Positions 1-6,332 of a DNA stretch of 6,792 nucleotides are shown here, piece after piece. Origin of the DNA: Bacteroidales bacterium (GTDB lineage Bacteria; Bacteroidota; Bacteroidia; Bacteroidales; F082). The position numbers and the translations under genes were made by a program. Numbering within the stretch: the first letter of the stretch is position 1; the number at the start of each line of letters is the position of its first letter. Location of the stretch: NCBI GenBank assembly GCA_900771045.1, contig CAAGMM010000052.1, positions 1-6,792 on the forward strand, read 5' to 3'. A model generated the notes under the pieces. It was not told the DNA's origin, made no database searches, and saw only the letters and a program-made list of their open reading frames with translations.

Positions 1-1177
1 GAGAATCATACTGAGAACGGGCTACAAAATAATCGCCTTCGCACCTGTCAATCAACGCCTTTTCTATCCTTCCCACTCTTTTCTCATTGATTTCCAATGA
101 AATTTCCTGTTGAATGCTCATCAATTTGTCAACTCTGAGCTGCTTGACCTCATCAGGGACATCGTCCTTCATTTCGTATGCCGGCGTTCCCACTTCGGGC
201 GAATAGGCGAAGACTCCGGCGCGTTCAAAACGCATCTCCCTGACGAAATCGCAGAGTTCTTCAAACTGCTGCTCCGTCTCACCCGGGAAACCGACGATGA
301 AAGTCGTCCTAAAAGCTATATCCGGCACCCTTTTTCTCGCATTTTCCACAAAACCGATGGTCGTCTCCCTGTCAACGCCCCTGCGCATCGCCTTGAGTAT
401 CGGCGTGCTTATATGCTGAAGCGGAAGGTCGATGTAATGGCACATCTTGGGGTTTTCGCGCATCACCTCGAAAAGTTCGTCAGGAAATCCGAGCGGATAA
501 GCATAATGCAGTCTAATCCATTGAAAACCAGATATTTCACTTAGTTTTTCAATCAATTCCACGATATGCGGCCTTCCATCGATGTCGAGGCCGTAATAAG
601 TCAGGTCTTGTGCTATGAGAATCAGTTCCTTAACGCCTTTTTTTGCAAGAAGTCGTGCTTCTTCGAGAAGGTTTTTCATCGGGACTGACTTATGCGGGCC
701 CCTTATAAGCGGTATGGCGCAGAAGGCGCAGCGGCGGTTACAGCCTTCCGAAATCTTCAGATAAGCGTAATGTTTCGGGGTTGAAAGCATTCTGCCGCAG
801 GTATAGGCGGCCTCGATTTTCTCATCAAGGATGACGGACGCTACCTCCTGCACGGGTTCCACGCCGAAAAAGGCATCGACTTCGTGAATCTCCGCCGTCA
901 AGTCCTTACGGAAACGCTGCGAGAGGCATCCCATAACGTAAAGTTTGGAGATTTCGCCGTTTTTACGTTGCTCGGCATATTCAAGAATCGTGTTGACCGA
1001 CTCTTCCTGTGCGTCTCCGATAAAGCCGCACGTGTTTACGACTACGACGTCGGCGCGTTTTTCAGAATCATGCCGCACGGTGTATTTTTCCCTCAAAAGA
1101 GCCGCGAGATGCTCCGAATCGACTTTGTTTTTCGAGCATCCGAGGGTTACTATGTTTAAGACAGGCTTTTTCGTCAT
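1..1177 (-). CDS. rimO: Ribosomal protein S12 methylthiotransferase RimO, C-terminus cut by window edge
   Basis: RimO is a radical-SAM enzyme that adds a methylthio group to the conserved Asp of ribosomal protein S12, using two iron-sulfur clusters. I translated 392 residues from the ATG at 1177. The N-terminal MTTase domain has TLGCSKN (Cys14), NTCGFIG (Cys50) and VMGCLSQ (Cys84), the three ligands of the auxiliary cluster. The radical-SAM motif CNRRCAFC follows (Cys146, Cys150, Cys153), then the core with LPLQHIS and FIVGFPGE. The last visible residues, ending ARSQYDS, match the start of the TRAM domain. The family is about 430-440 residues long, so some 40 residues lie outside the window. 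GCSKN and the SEGCNRRCAFCAIP context favour RimO over the tRNA enzyme MiaB. The start codon directly follows the ftsY stop, which suggests translational coupling. The reading frame is intact throughout. Confidence 0.95.
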   Translation of the reverse strand, partial: MTKKPVLNIVTLGCSKNKVDSEHLAALLREKYTVRHDSEKRADVVVVNTCGFIGDAQEESVNTILEYAEQRKNGEISKLYVMGCLSQRFRKDLTAEIHEVDAFFGVEPVQEVASVILDEKIEAAYTCGRMLSTPKHYAYLKISEGCNRRCAFCAIPLIRGPHKSVPMKNLLEEARLLAKKGVKELILIAQDLTYYGLDIDGRPHIVELIEKLSEISGFQWIRLHYAYPLGFPDELFEVMRENPKMCHYIDLPLQHISTPILKAMRRGVDRETTIGFVENARKRVPDIAFRTTFIVGFPGETEQQFEELCDFVREMRFERAGVFAYSPEVGTPAYEMKDDVPDEVKQLRVDKLMSIQQEISLEINEKRVGRIEKALIDRCEGDYFVARSQYDS

Positions 1178-2143
1178 TTATTCGCCTTTATTGAACAGAC
1201 TTTCAACGAAATCGGCGCGGTTGAAAATCTGAAGGTGATCCATTCCCTCGCCGATGCCGATGTATTTGACCGGTATCTTGAACTGGTCCGATATTCCGAT
1301 GACGACGCCGCCTTTCGCCGTCCCGTCGAGTTTGGTGAGTGCGAGTGCCGTGACCTGTGTGGCCGCCGTGAACTGTTTCGCCTGTTCGATGGCGTTCTGT
1401 CCGGTCGAGGCGTCGAGGACGAGGAGCACCTCGTCGGGAGCGCCCGCGACGACTTTGTCGCACGATTTCTTTATCTTCGTGAGTTCGTTCATAAGGCCGA
1501 CTTTGTTATGGAGACGGCCTGCCGTGTCGATGATGACCACGTCGGCGTTTTGTGCCGTCGCCGACTTAACGGTGTCGAAAGCCACGGAGGCGGGGTCGGC
1601 ACCCATTCCCTGCGTAATCATCGGGACGCCGACGCGTTCAGCCCATATTCTGAGCTGCTCGACGGCGGCAGCGCGGAATGTGTCGGAGGCGCCGAGGACG
1701 ACTTTCTTACCGGCCTTCTTGAAATTATAGGCGAGTTTGCCAATCGTGGTGGTCTTCCCCACTCCGTTGACGCCGACGACCATTATGACGTAGGGCTTGC
1801 GTCCGGGCGGGATGTCGAAGTCGCTGCCGTCGCCGGAATTGTTTTCCTGAAGCAGAGAGGCGATTTCCTCTTTGAGAATCCTGTCCAATTCCGAGGCACC
1901 TATGTATTTGTCGCGGGCGACGCGTTTTTCGATCCGCTCTATGATTTTCACGGTCGTCTCGGTCCCGACGTCGGAGGTTATGAGGATCTCTTCGAGATTG
2001 TCGAGCACTTCGTCATCCACTTTCGACTTGCCGACGATGGCTTTGGATATACGTTCGAGCCATGACGAGCGCGTCTTTTTCAGTCCCTCGTCAAGTTCCT
2101 GTTTCTGTTCCCTGCGTTTTCCAAAAAATGAAAATAGTCCCAT
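1178..2143 (-). CDS. ftsY: Signal recognition particle receptor FtsY
   Basis: FtsY is the SRP receptor GTPase. It pairs with Ffh on nascent-chain complexes and delivers them to the SecYEG translocon at the inner membrane. The protein has 321 residues and is a compact NG-domain form without the long acidic A domain of E. coli. The amphipathic start MGLFSFFGKR could contact lipid. The N domain spans roughly residues 20-100. After a Gly/Ser/Asp linker (about 101-112) comes the G domain with P-loop GVNGVGKTT (124-132), DTFRAAA (154-160), DTAGR (206-210), TKLDGTAKGG (270-279) and GIGEGMDHL (296-304). All GTPase motifs are complete. GVNGVGKTT and the C-terminal GEGMDHLQIF distinguish it from Ffh, which also carries an M domain absent here. 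It lies 131 bp downstream of the DUF4295 gene and touches rimO. Only a weak TTAGG stands before the ATG, so no strong Shine-Dalgarno sequence is visible. Confidence 0.97.
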   Translation of the reverse strand: MGLFSFFGKRREQKQELDEGLKKTRSSWLERISKAIVGKSKVDDEVLDNLEEILITSDVGTETTVKIIERIEKRVARDKYIGASELDRILKEEIASLLQENNSGDGSDFDIPPGRKPYVIMVVGVNGVGKTTTIGKLAYNFKKAGKKVVLGASDTFRAAAVEQLRIWAERVGVPMITQGMGADPASVAFDTVKSATAQNADVVIIDTAGRLHNKVGLMNELTKIKKSCDKVVAGAPDEVLLVLDASTGQNAIEQAKQFTAATQVTALALTKLDGTAKGGVVIGISDQFKIPVKYIGIGEGMDHLQIFNRADFVESLFNKGE

Positions 2144-2167
2144 CTGCCTAAGTTTTAGTTAAAAAAG

Positions 2168-2199
2168 CCATCGGTTTTCCAGTCCATCGGTTTTTCAGT
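2168..2199. repeat. Tandem 16-bp direct repeat in the ftsY leader
   Basis: Two adjacent copies, CCATCGGTTTTCCAGT (2168-2183) and CCATCGGTTTTTCAGT (2184-2199), differ at one base. They lie 25-56 bp upstream of the ftsY ATG. No coding frame explains them. They could be a recent slippage duplication or a paired binding site; nothing here identifies a binding protein. Confidence 0.85.
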
Positions 2200-2225
2200 G
2201 GCGGCGATTTCTCACAAACACGAAA

Positions 2226-2253
2226 AGCTCTCCTGTGTAAGCACAGGAAAGCT
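2226..2253 (-). terminator. Hairpin between the DUF4295 gene and ftsY, possible attenuator or weak terminator
   Basis: TCCTGTG (2231-2237) and CACAGGA (2242-2248) form a perfect 7-bp stem around a 4-nt loop. After one C/A mismatch, AGCT (2226-2229) pairs with AGCT (2250-2253). In the direction of transcription the stem is followed by a short interrupted T run, TTTTCG. That is weaker than a classic intrinsic terminator, so partial read-through into ftsY, or a processing site, is as plausible as full termination. Confidence 0.5.
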
Positions 2254-2274
2254 GTATTTAATCGAAGCCCGGCT

Positions 2275-2427
2275 TTAATTCTTTGAAATGAATTCCTGTA
2301 CTTTGTCGTAAGGAACGACGGTTTCATCGAAATAGTAAGCCCCGGTCTTTTCAGACTTCTTCATTCTGAAGACTTTGGAATAACCAATACCCGCTGTGTG
2401 GAGGGTTGCAACAACTTTCTTTGCCAT
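2275..2427 (-). CDS. DUF4295 family small protein
   Basis: This short gene encodes 50 residues, starting MAKKVVATLHTAGIGYSKVF and ending KVQEFISKN. It matches the DUF4295 family, which in Bacteroidota sits between rpmG and ftsY. Typical features are the MAKK start, the central YSKV, the motif KSEKTGAYYFDE (24-35) and the C-terminal VQ(D/E)F segment. The protein is basic at its N-terminus and has no signal peptide, membrane segment or cysteine. Its function is unknown. Its position next to L33 and its size suggest a ribosome-associated role, but that is inference from context. The start lies 8 bp after the rpmG stop, so the two are very probably co-transcribed from the promoter upstream of rpmG. 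I read this frame directly from the sequence; start and stop are unambiguous. Confidence 0.92.
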   Translation of the reverse strand: MAKKVVATLHTAGIGYSKVFRMKKSEKTGAYYFDETVVPYDKVQEFISKN

Positions 2428-2435
2428 ATCTCAAT

Positions 2436-2624
2436 TTATTTTATTTCTTTGTGAAGTGTCATTTTCTTAAGGATTGGGTTATATTTCATAAGTTCCAATC
2501 TTTCTGGAGTGTTTTTCTTGTTTTTCGTAGTCACATAGCGTGATGTTCCGGGAATGCCGGTCGTCTTCTGTTCGGTGCATTCCAAAATAACCTGGACGCG
2601 TGCGTCTTTCTGCTTCTTTGCCAT
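2436..2624 (-). CDS. rpmG: 50S ribosomal protein L33
   Basis: L33 is a small protein of the large ribosomal subunit near the E site. The 62-residue product has the family core RVQVILECTEQ (9-19), SRYVTTKNKKNTPERLEL (28-45) and the ending KYNPILKKMTLHKEIK. It has a single cysteine (Cys16) and lacks the paired CxxC motifs of zinc-binding L33, so it is the zinc-independent type. An AAAGGAA purine stretch (2632-2638) sits 7 bp before the ATG, a plausible ribosome-binding site. It is the first gene of a leftward cluster with DUF4295, ftsY and rimO. The gene directly upstream is FTCD, not rpmB (L28), which often precedes it in this phylum. Confidence 0.97.
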   Translation of the reverse strand: MAKKQKDARVQVILECTEQKTTGIPGTSRYVTTKNKKNTPERLELMKYNPILKKMTLHKEIK

Positions 2625-2649
2625 TTTGTTTTCCTTTCAAATTAGGGTG

Positions 2650-2680
2650 CAAAGTTACTAACTTTTTTTTATAAAAGCAA
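2650..2680 (-). promoter_or_regulatory. Bacteroidota-type promoter for rpmG and downstream genes
   Basis: On the minus strand a -7 box TAACTTTG (2657-2650) fits the Bacteroidota consensus TAnnTTTG. A TTG at 2680-2678 lies 20 bp upstream, where the -33 element is expected. The spacer contains a poly-A tract. The predicted transcript would start near 2645, giving a leader of about 20 nt before rpmG. Confidence 0.75.
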
Positions 2681-2694
2681 CACTTTGGAAATAT

Positions 2695-4395
2695 TTATTT
2701 TTTATCGATGATTTTGTTCACGACATCAAGTATTTCGGCTTCTCTGCGGAGGGCTTTGGCCTGGATTTCGGCCCCGAGCGCGACCATTTTGTCGGCGAAG
2801 TCGCGGTCTTTGATGCCGGCGGCGTTGATTTTGACGTTGAGATAGGCCCCCATAACGGCTGAGCGGCAGCACAACGCGCCGACGCCTGCGTCAGAAACCG
2901 ACGCCGGGTTCCCGTCCTTTGCCATCGCCTCGACGACGTCAAAGGCGTCGTAAGCGACATTCATCACCTTGAACGGCACTTCGATGGCGTATTTTGACGC
3001 GTTCTCGACGGCCTCCGAGCGCGCGGCCTTCTCCTCGTCGGTCTTCTTGGGCATTCCGAACGCCGCCATAATCTTGTTGAAGGCGTTTGTGTCCTCGTCA
3101 ACGAGGTCGAGAAGCGTGTCTTTCAGGGCCTGGCCTTTCTCCGCCCACTGCGAGAAGAACTCCCATCTGTCGTCCCAGCCGGCCTTATGCGACGCGAGGT
3201 TGGCGACCATCGTGCCGAGCGAGGCTCCGAGGCAGCCCATATAAGCCGAGATGGACCCGCCGCCCGGGGCAGGGCTCTCCGAAGCCGTCTCCGCCGCGAA
3301 ACCGGCGCAAGTCATGCTGACAAGACGTTTGTTGCTGTTGTCTTCTATAAGGTATTCTATGACCTTCTCCTTGGCGTTGAACGGTTTGAGGTCGTCGAGG
3401 CCCATCGATTTGACGGCGATCTTGATGATTTCGTCTTCGCTGACGCCCAACGAACGCTGCTGTTTCGCGAGATAATAGCGTCCGGCTTCGATGAGTACCC
3501 TTTTAGGTATAAGGCCTACTATCTCGCAGCCCGTGACGCGGATGCCTCGGGCCGCAGCCTTCGCGCAGACTTCCTCGAAGCACACGTGGACCGGCGAAAC
3601 GTTGATGTTGGTGATGTTCATCGAGACCTGCGCGATGCCGTATTCCTCGATGTACCAGCCGATGGCCTTCGTGCCTTTAAGCGTGCCCGGGATCATTATC
3701 ACGTTGCCGTTCTCGTCCTTCATAGGCTTGTCGGTAACTTTCGGGCCGACTCTCTTCGGGCGACCTTTCTCTCTGACGTCGAACGCGATGGCGTTGGCGC
3801 GGCGTGTCGAAGTCGTGTTGAGGTTGTAGTTGATGGCGACGAGGAAGTCGCGGGCTCCGACGGCGGTCGCACCAGTTGTCGCGACATGGGCGTCGAACTT
3901 GTCGGGGCCGAAGTCGGGTTTCCACTGCGGCGTGCGGATCCTGTTCGCGAGGGCCTCGTATTCGCCGGCGCGGCAGTTGGCGAGGTTGCGGCGTTCGGGA
4001 GTGAAGGCCGCGCTCTCATAGCAGAAGACCGGGATGTTCAGCTCTTCGCCGATGCGTTTCCCGAGTGCGCGGGCGTAAGTGACGACTTCGTCCATCTCGA
4101 TATTGGAGACCGGGACGAGCGGGCACACGTCGGTGGCTCCGAAGCGCGGGTGGTCGCCGTGATGGTTCCTCATGTCGATGAGCTCCGAGGCCTTCTTCAC
4201 GACGCGGAAGGCGGCTTCGCAGACGTTGGCGGGTTCTCCGACGAAGGTGATGACGGTGCGGTTGGTCGTCGCGCCCGGGTCCACGTCGAGGAGTTTGACG
4301 CCTTCGACCTTCTCAACCTCGGCCGTGACCTGGTTGATGATGTTCATATCGCGCCCCTCGCTGATATTGGGGACGCATTCGATAAGCTGTTTCAT
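2695..4395 (-). CDS. ftcD: Bifunctional glutamate formimidoyltransferase / formimidoyltetrahydrofolate cyclodeaminase
   Basis: This fused cytoplasmic enzyme moves the formimino group of N-formimidoyl-glutamate to tetrahydrofolate. It then deaminates the product to 5,10-methenyl-THF and ammonia, closing histidine degradation and feeding one-carbon metabolism. Of 566 residues, about 1-180 form the N-terminal transferase subdomain, with CVPNISEGRD (7-16) and HHGDHPRFGATDVCPLVPV (78-96). His82 sits at the same position as the catalytic His82 known from pig FTCD. Residues about 181-330 form the second transferase subdomain, with GRPKRVGP (211-218) and QVSMNITN (256-263). After a short linker, residues about 357-560 form the all-helical cyclodeaminase, with SPAPGGGSISA (374-384) and DEDTNAF (433-439). 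Human FTCD (541 residues) has the same order. Neither half is broken. There is no clear Shine-Dalgarno sequence, only an A/T-rich leader. No other hut gene is adjacent. The gene is visibly more GC-rich than the DUF5723 gene to its right. Confidence 0.95.
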   Translation of the reverse strand: MKQLIECVPNISEGRDMNIINQVTAEVEKVEGVKLLDVDPGATTNRTVITFVGEPANVCEAAFRVVKKASELIDMRNHHGDHPRFGATDVCPLVPVSNIEMDEVVTYARALGKRIGEELNIPVFCYESAAFTPERRNLANCRAGEYEALANRIRTPQWKPDFGPDKFDAHVATTGATAVGARDFLVAINYNLNTTSTRRANAIAFDVREKGRPKRVGPKVTDKPMKDENGNVIMIPGTLKGTKAIGWYIEEYGIAQVSMNITNINVSPVHVCFEEVCAKAAARGIRVTGCEIVGLIPKRVLIEAGRYYLAKQQRSLGVSEDEIIKIAVKSMGLDDLKPFNAKEKVIEYLIEDNSNKRLVSMTCAGFAAETASESPAPGGGSISAYMGCLGASLGTMVANLASHKAGWDDRWEFFSQWAEKGQALKDTLLDLVDEDTNAFNKIMAAFGMPKKTDEEKAARSEAVENASKYAIEVPFKVMNVAYDAFDVVEAMAKDGNPASVSDAGVGALCCRSAVMGAYLNVKINAAGIKDRDFADKMVALGAEIQAKALRREAEILDVVNKIIDKK

Positions 4396-4428
4396 TATAG
4401 ATATTTTTTACTGTTTTCGATCGAGCTG

Positions 4429-4436
4429 CAAAGATA
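4429..4436 (-). promoter_or_regulatory. Probable -7 box for ftcD
   Basis: The minus strand reads TATCTTTG at 4436-4429, an exact match to TAnnTTTG, 34 bp before the ftcD ATG. I see no convincing TTG at the -33 position, so the call rests on the -7 box and its placement alone. Confidence 0.55.
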
Positions 4437-4490
4437 GTGAATTTTGAGGTTGCTTTGATACGTTACGGCAAATTTTTATTTAAGTGGCTG

Positions 4491-4518
4491 TGAGCCTTGA
4501 GCCTTGAGCTTTGAGCGA
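4491..4518. repeat. Heptamer tandem repeat TGAGCCT
   Basis: Four consecutive 7-bp units read TGAGCCT, TGAGCCT, TGAGCTT and TGAGCGA. The first two are identical and the others drift by one and two bases. The repeat is non-coding and lies about 65 bp left of the TGTTGATAA array. Its role is unknown. Confidence 0.8.
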
Positions 4519-4557
4519 TGGGCTGATTACGATATTCACGTAAACTGGCGGATGATG

Positions 4558-4577
4558 GGCGGAAGCGTTTTTCCGCC
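4558..4577. repeat. Perfect inverted repeat (hairpin) beside the TGTTGATAA array
   Basis: GGCGGAA (4558-4564) and TTCCGCC (4571-4577) are exact inverse complements around a 6-nt loop, with a G-T and a T-A pair possible outside. There is no T tract on either strand, so this is not a standard terminator. It ends 4 bp before the first TGTTGATAA copy. Its right arm is one of several TTTCCGCC motifs in the gap. Confidence 0.75.
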
Positions 4578-4581
4578 TAAA

Positions 4582-4636
4582 TGTTGATAACTTTGTTGAT
4601 AATGTGTTGATAACAGTGTTAACAACCTGTTGATAA
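4582..4636 (-). repeat. Five-copy array of DnaA-box-like repeats (TTATCAACA)
   Basis: On the plus strand TGTTGATAA occurs at 4582-4590, 4594-4602, 4605-4613 and 4628-4636. A variant TGTTAACAA, with two changes, lies at 4617-4625. Start-to-start distances are 12, 11, 12 and 11 bp, so all copies face nearly the same side of the helix. On the minus strand each exact copy reads TTATCAACA, one base from the DnaA consensus TTATCCACA. All are in the same orientation, as in DnaA filament-forming arrays. The fourth unit contains the palindrome TGTTAACA. The sequence shows the repeats directly; DnaA binding is inferred from box similarity. Confidence 0.8.
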
Positions 4637-4761
4637 CTTTTTTCCGCCCCCTACCGGTCCGAATCCTTGAACTTTCCGCCCCTCCTCCCGGATTTCTCCA
4701 GTCCCCGGCTTCCATAGACAATCGTCGGTTTTTTCCATTCTGCACGATTTTATGCGGCCCG

Positions 4762-6303
4762 TCATCTGCGTTTCCCATTTTTCCGCGTAAAAGCTTCTCC
4801 CGACCAGCAGGCGTCGCGTTCGGGGCCGAGGCAGTGGCCTTTCGTGAGATAGAATTTGAGCGAGACGTACAGTTCCGTGCCGTACGACTTGCCGAGTCCG
4901 CACAGTGCCCCGATGTTTTCGGTGCCGACTGTCAGACAGGATATCCTGAAGAAAAATCCAACGCAGGCATGTGAATAGTTATATAAGGTGACGGGTACGC
5001 CGAAATCAATCCAGTCCGACTCATATCGGGGTGCGAGTGCGAGTTTCGGGACTTTCGTGACGGAATATTTGAAAAGCTGGAATGGCTGTATCCACGACAA
5101 TTTCACATAAAACCTCTTTTTGAGTCTGTAGTCGAACTGCAGGTTAAACGATGTCGGGAGGCCGATCACGACCTTATCGCCCACACGAGACGCCGATGTC
5201 GCCCCATAACTTATTTGGCTCAGGGTATCCGTCAGATCCTGAAAGCTCACAATAGAGTCGAAAGTGTTGCTGCAGAGTATTTTGTCATCTATGGGGAAAT
5301 GGTGTTCGGCGGCATTCTTCTTGAAGGCTATGGCGCCGACGTCTGTCAACGACAGCCCCAACTTCCACTGATAATTGCTTTTCGGCAGCAGGCAACTGCT
5401 TTGCGTATTGGGGGTTCTCGTATCCGCCTTTTTCGTATAGGCGAAACCCAAGTCGAAAGAGAAGCCGTAACCTTGATTTTCAATGATTTTGTTTAAGACT
5501 TTTTTCACACTTCCGTATTCGTTGCCGTAATCGTCGAACGGTATTGAATAATCAAACGGGATAGAATATGCGAAATAGGTGTCGCTGTGGTTAAAACGGA
5601 TGCTGTCTGCATTTAAAATCGTAAAGTTGTTGTCGTCAATTGTGGCGGCGGCTCCGGCGTATCCCAAAAGGAATTTCCCCGTGATGCCCACATCGACTTT
5701 TTCACGCAGACGCTCGTAAATATTCCTCGAATACGCCACGGCTATTTCAGACCAGTCGAGGTTTGCCACCTGTATCTTGTTGTCGGATGAGTAATCAATG
5801 CCCCAAAAAGCGGTTTCGTCTATCCCATACGTCGCTATAACGGGTATCTCCCATGGCACGTCTATGATGCTTGAATAAATCCTGTTGTTTATCGAAAACG
5901 CCATAGTGCTTTTATTATTTAGGGCGAACATACACGAGAAGAGGTTTAAGTCAAGAGCCTCAAATGCGTTTTTGTCTCTCGAATTATCTTTAAAATCATA
6001 ATTAAAATTCCTGTATCCTTTCTTAACAGTGGGCCAGATGTTGTCGAAATTATGGACTATGAGGTGGTCATACAGATATGGCGTCATGTCTTTGTTATAG
6101 ACAAACATAAAGTCGTTGTCGATAGAAGCGTTCGCACTGAGCAGTGTGAAGTCGAAATAATGGTTGCTCGAGACAAGTTCGGCCGGATTTAGCGTCAAAT
6201 AGCCTGATCCCGAATAGTTTGACTGCACACCGACAAGTGATTGGGAAACCAGGCTGTTGGCGAGTAAAGCGAAAACCGTTAAGATAAAAAGCCGACGCAT
6301 CAT
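4762..6303 (-). CDS. DUF5723-like secreted protein, probable outer-membrane beta-barrel
   Basis: The 513-residue product starts with a signal peptide: MMRR, a hydrophobic stretch (5-15), and a likely cleavage near Ser20/Gln21, typical of Bacteroidota exports. The mature part has the early motif YLTLNPAELVSSNHYFDFTL and later the segment WKLGLSLTDVGAIAF. Both resemble the DUF5723 family of predicted Bacteroidota outer-membrane proteins related in fold to PorV/FadL-type barrels. Many alternating aromatic/polar strands, such as YRLKKRFYVKLSWIQPF, support a barrel. Its function and any cargo are unknown. After the last barrel-like strand (ELYVSLKFYLTKG) there is an unusual polar tail of about 25 residues with two cysteines, ending RKNGKRR. 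The start is MM; Met2 at 6300 is equally possible. No Shine-Dalgarno sequence is seen. It is divergent from parC and more AT-rich than ftcD. Confidence 0.75.
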   Translation of the reverse strand: MMRRLFILTVFALLANSLVSQSLVGVQSNYSGSGYLTLNPAELVSSNHYFDFTLLSANASIDNDFMFVYNKDMTPYLYDHLIVHNFDNIWPTVKKGYRNFNYDFKDNSRDKNAFEALDLNLFSCMFALNNKSTMAFSINNRIYSSIIDVPWEIPVIATYGIDETAFWGIDYSSDNKIQVANLDWSEIAVAYSRNIYERLREKVDVGITGKFLLGYAGAAATIDDNNFTILNADSIRFNHSDTYFAYSIPFDYSIPFDDYGNEYGSVKKVLNKIIENQGYGFSFDLGFAYTKKADTRTPNTQSSCLLPKSNYQWKLGLSLTDVGAIAFKKNAAEHHFPIDDKILCSNTFDSIVSFQDLTDTLSQISYGATSASRVGDKVVIGLPTSFNLQFDYRLKKRFYVKLSWIQPFQLFKYSVTKVPKLALAPRYESDWIDFGVPVTLYNYSHACVGFFFRISCLTVGTENIGALCGLGKSYGTELYVSLKFYLTKGHCLGPERDACWSGEAFTRKNGKRR

Positions 6304-6332
6304 CTGTTTTTTTTCAGGGTAAAAGCAATATG

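Larger units (their letters stand above)
4396..4761. other. Gene-free stretch, candidate replication origin (oriC) region
   Basis: I find no gene in these 366 bp; the open frames here are short and lack family features. From left to right it holds the ftcD -7 box, an AT-rich segment (about 4468-4484), a heptamer tandem repeat (4491-4518), a hairpin (4558-4577) and the five-copy TGTTGATAA array (4582-4636). A pyrimidine-rich segment with further TTTCCGCC motifs (about 4638-4712) follows. A phased cluster of DnaA-box-like sites beside AT-rich DNA in a non-coding gap is what an oriC looks like. The nearby gene orientation also fits. No dnaA, dnaN or gidA gene is visible to support it, but oriC need not lie beside dnaA. 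Alternatives are a DnaA-titrating site or an operator array for ftcD or the DUF5723 gene. Confidence 0.45.

Noticed and set aside
110..544. 144-codon open frame on the plus strand
   Set aside because: It is antisense to rimO, which reads continuously with all six cluster cysteines. No family features.
1235..2065. 276-codon open frame on the plus strand
   Set aside because: It lies wholly antisense to ftsY, whose GTPase motifs are complete. Its product is Asp/Val/Arg-rich with no recognisable domain, a typical shadow of a GC-rich gene.
3187..4437. 416-codon open frame on the plus strand
   Set aside because: It is antisense to the well-supported FTCD gene. The product is low-complexity (Asp, Val, Ala, Arg) and runs through the ftcD promoter box.
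4532..4540. ATATTCACG as a further DnaA box
   Set aside because: It has two mismatches to TTATTCACA and is out of phase with the array; it is too weak to count.
4558..4577. Intrinsic terminator for ftcD or the DUF5723-like gene
   Set aside because: No T tract follows the stem on either strand, and it lies upstream of ftcD and about 185 bp past the DUF5723 gene stop.
4582..4636. CRISPR array or plasmid iterons
   Set aside because: Repeat spacing is 11-12 bp with only 2-3 bp between units, far too short for CRISPR spacers. No rep gene or other plasmid feature is present.
4536..4903. Two overlapping minus-strand open frames (4536-4778 and 4619-4903)
   Set aside because: They overlap the repeat array and the 3' end of the DUF5723-like gene. 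Their products are Arg/Gly-rich without motif or clear start signal.
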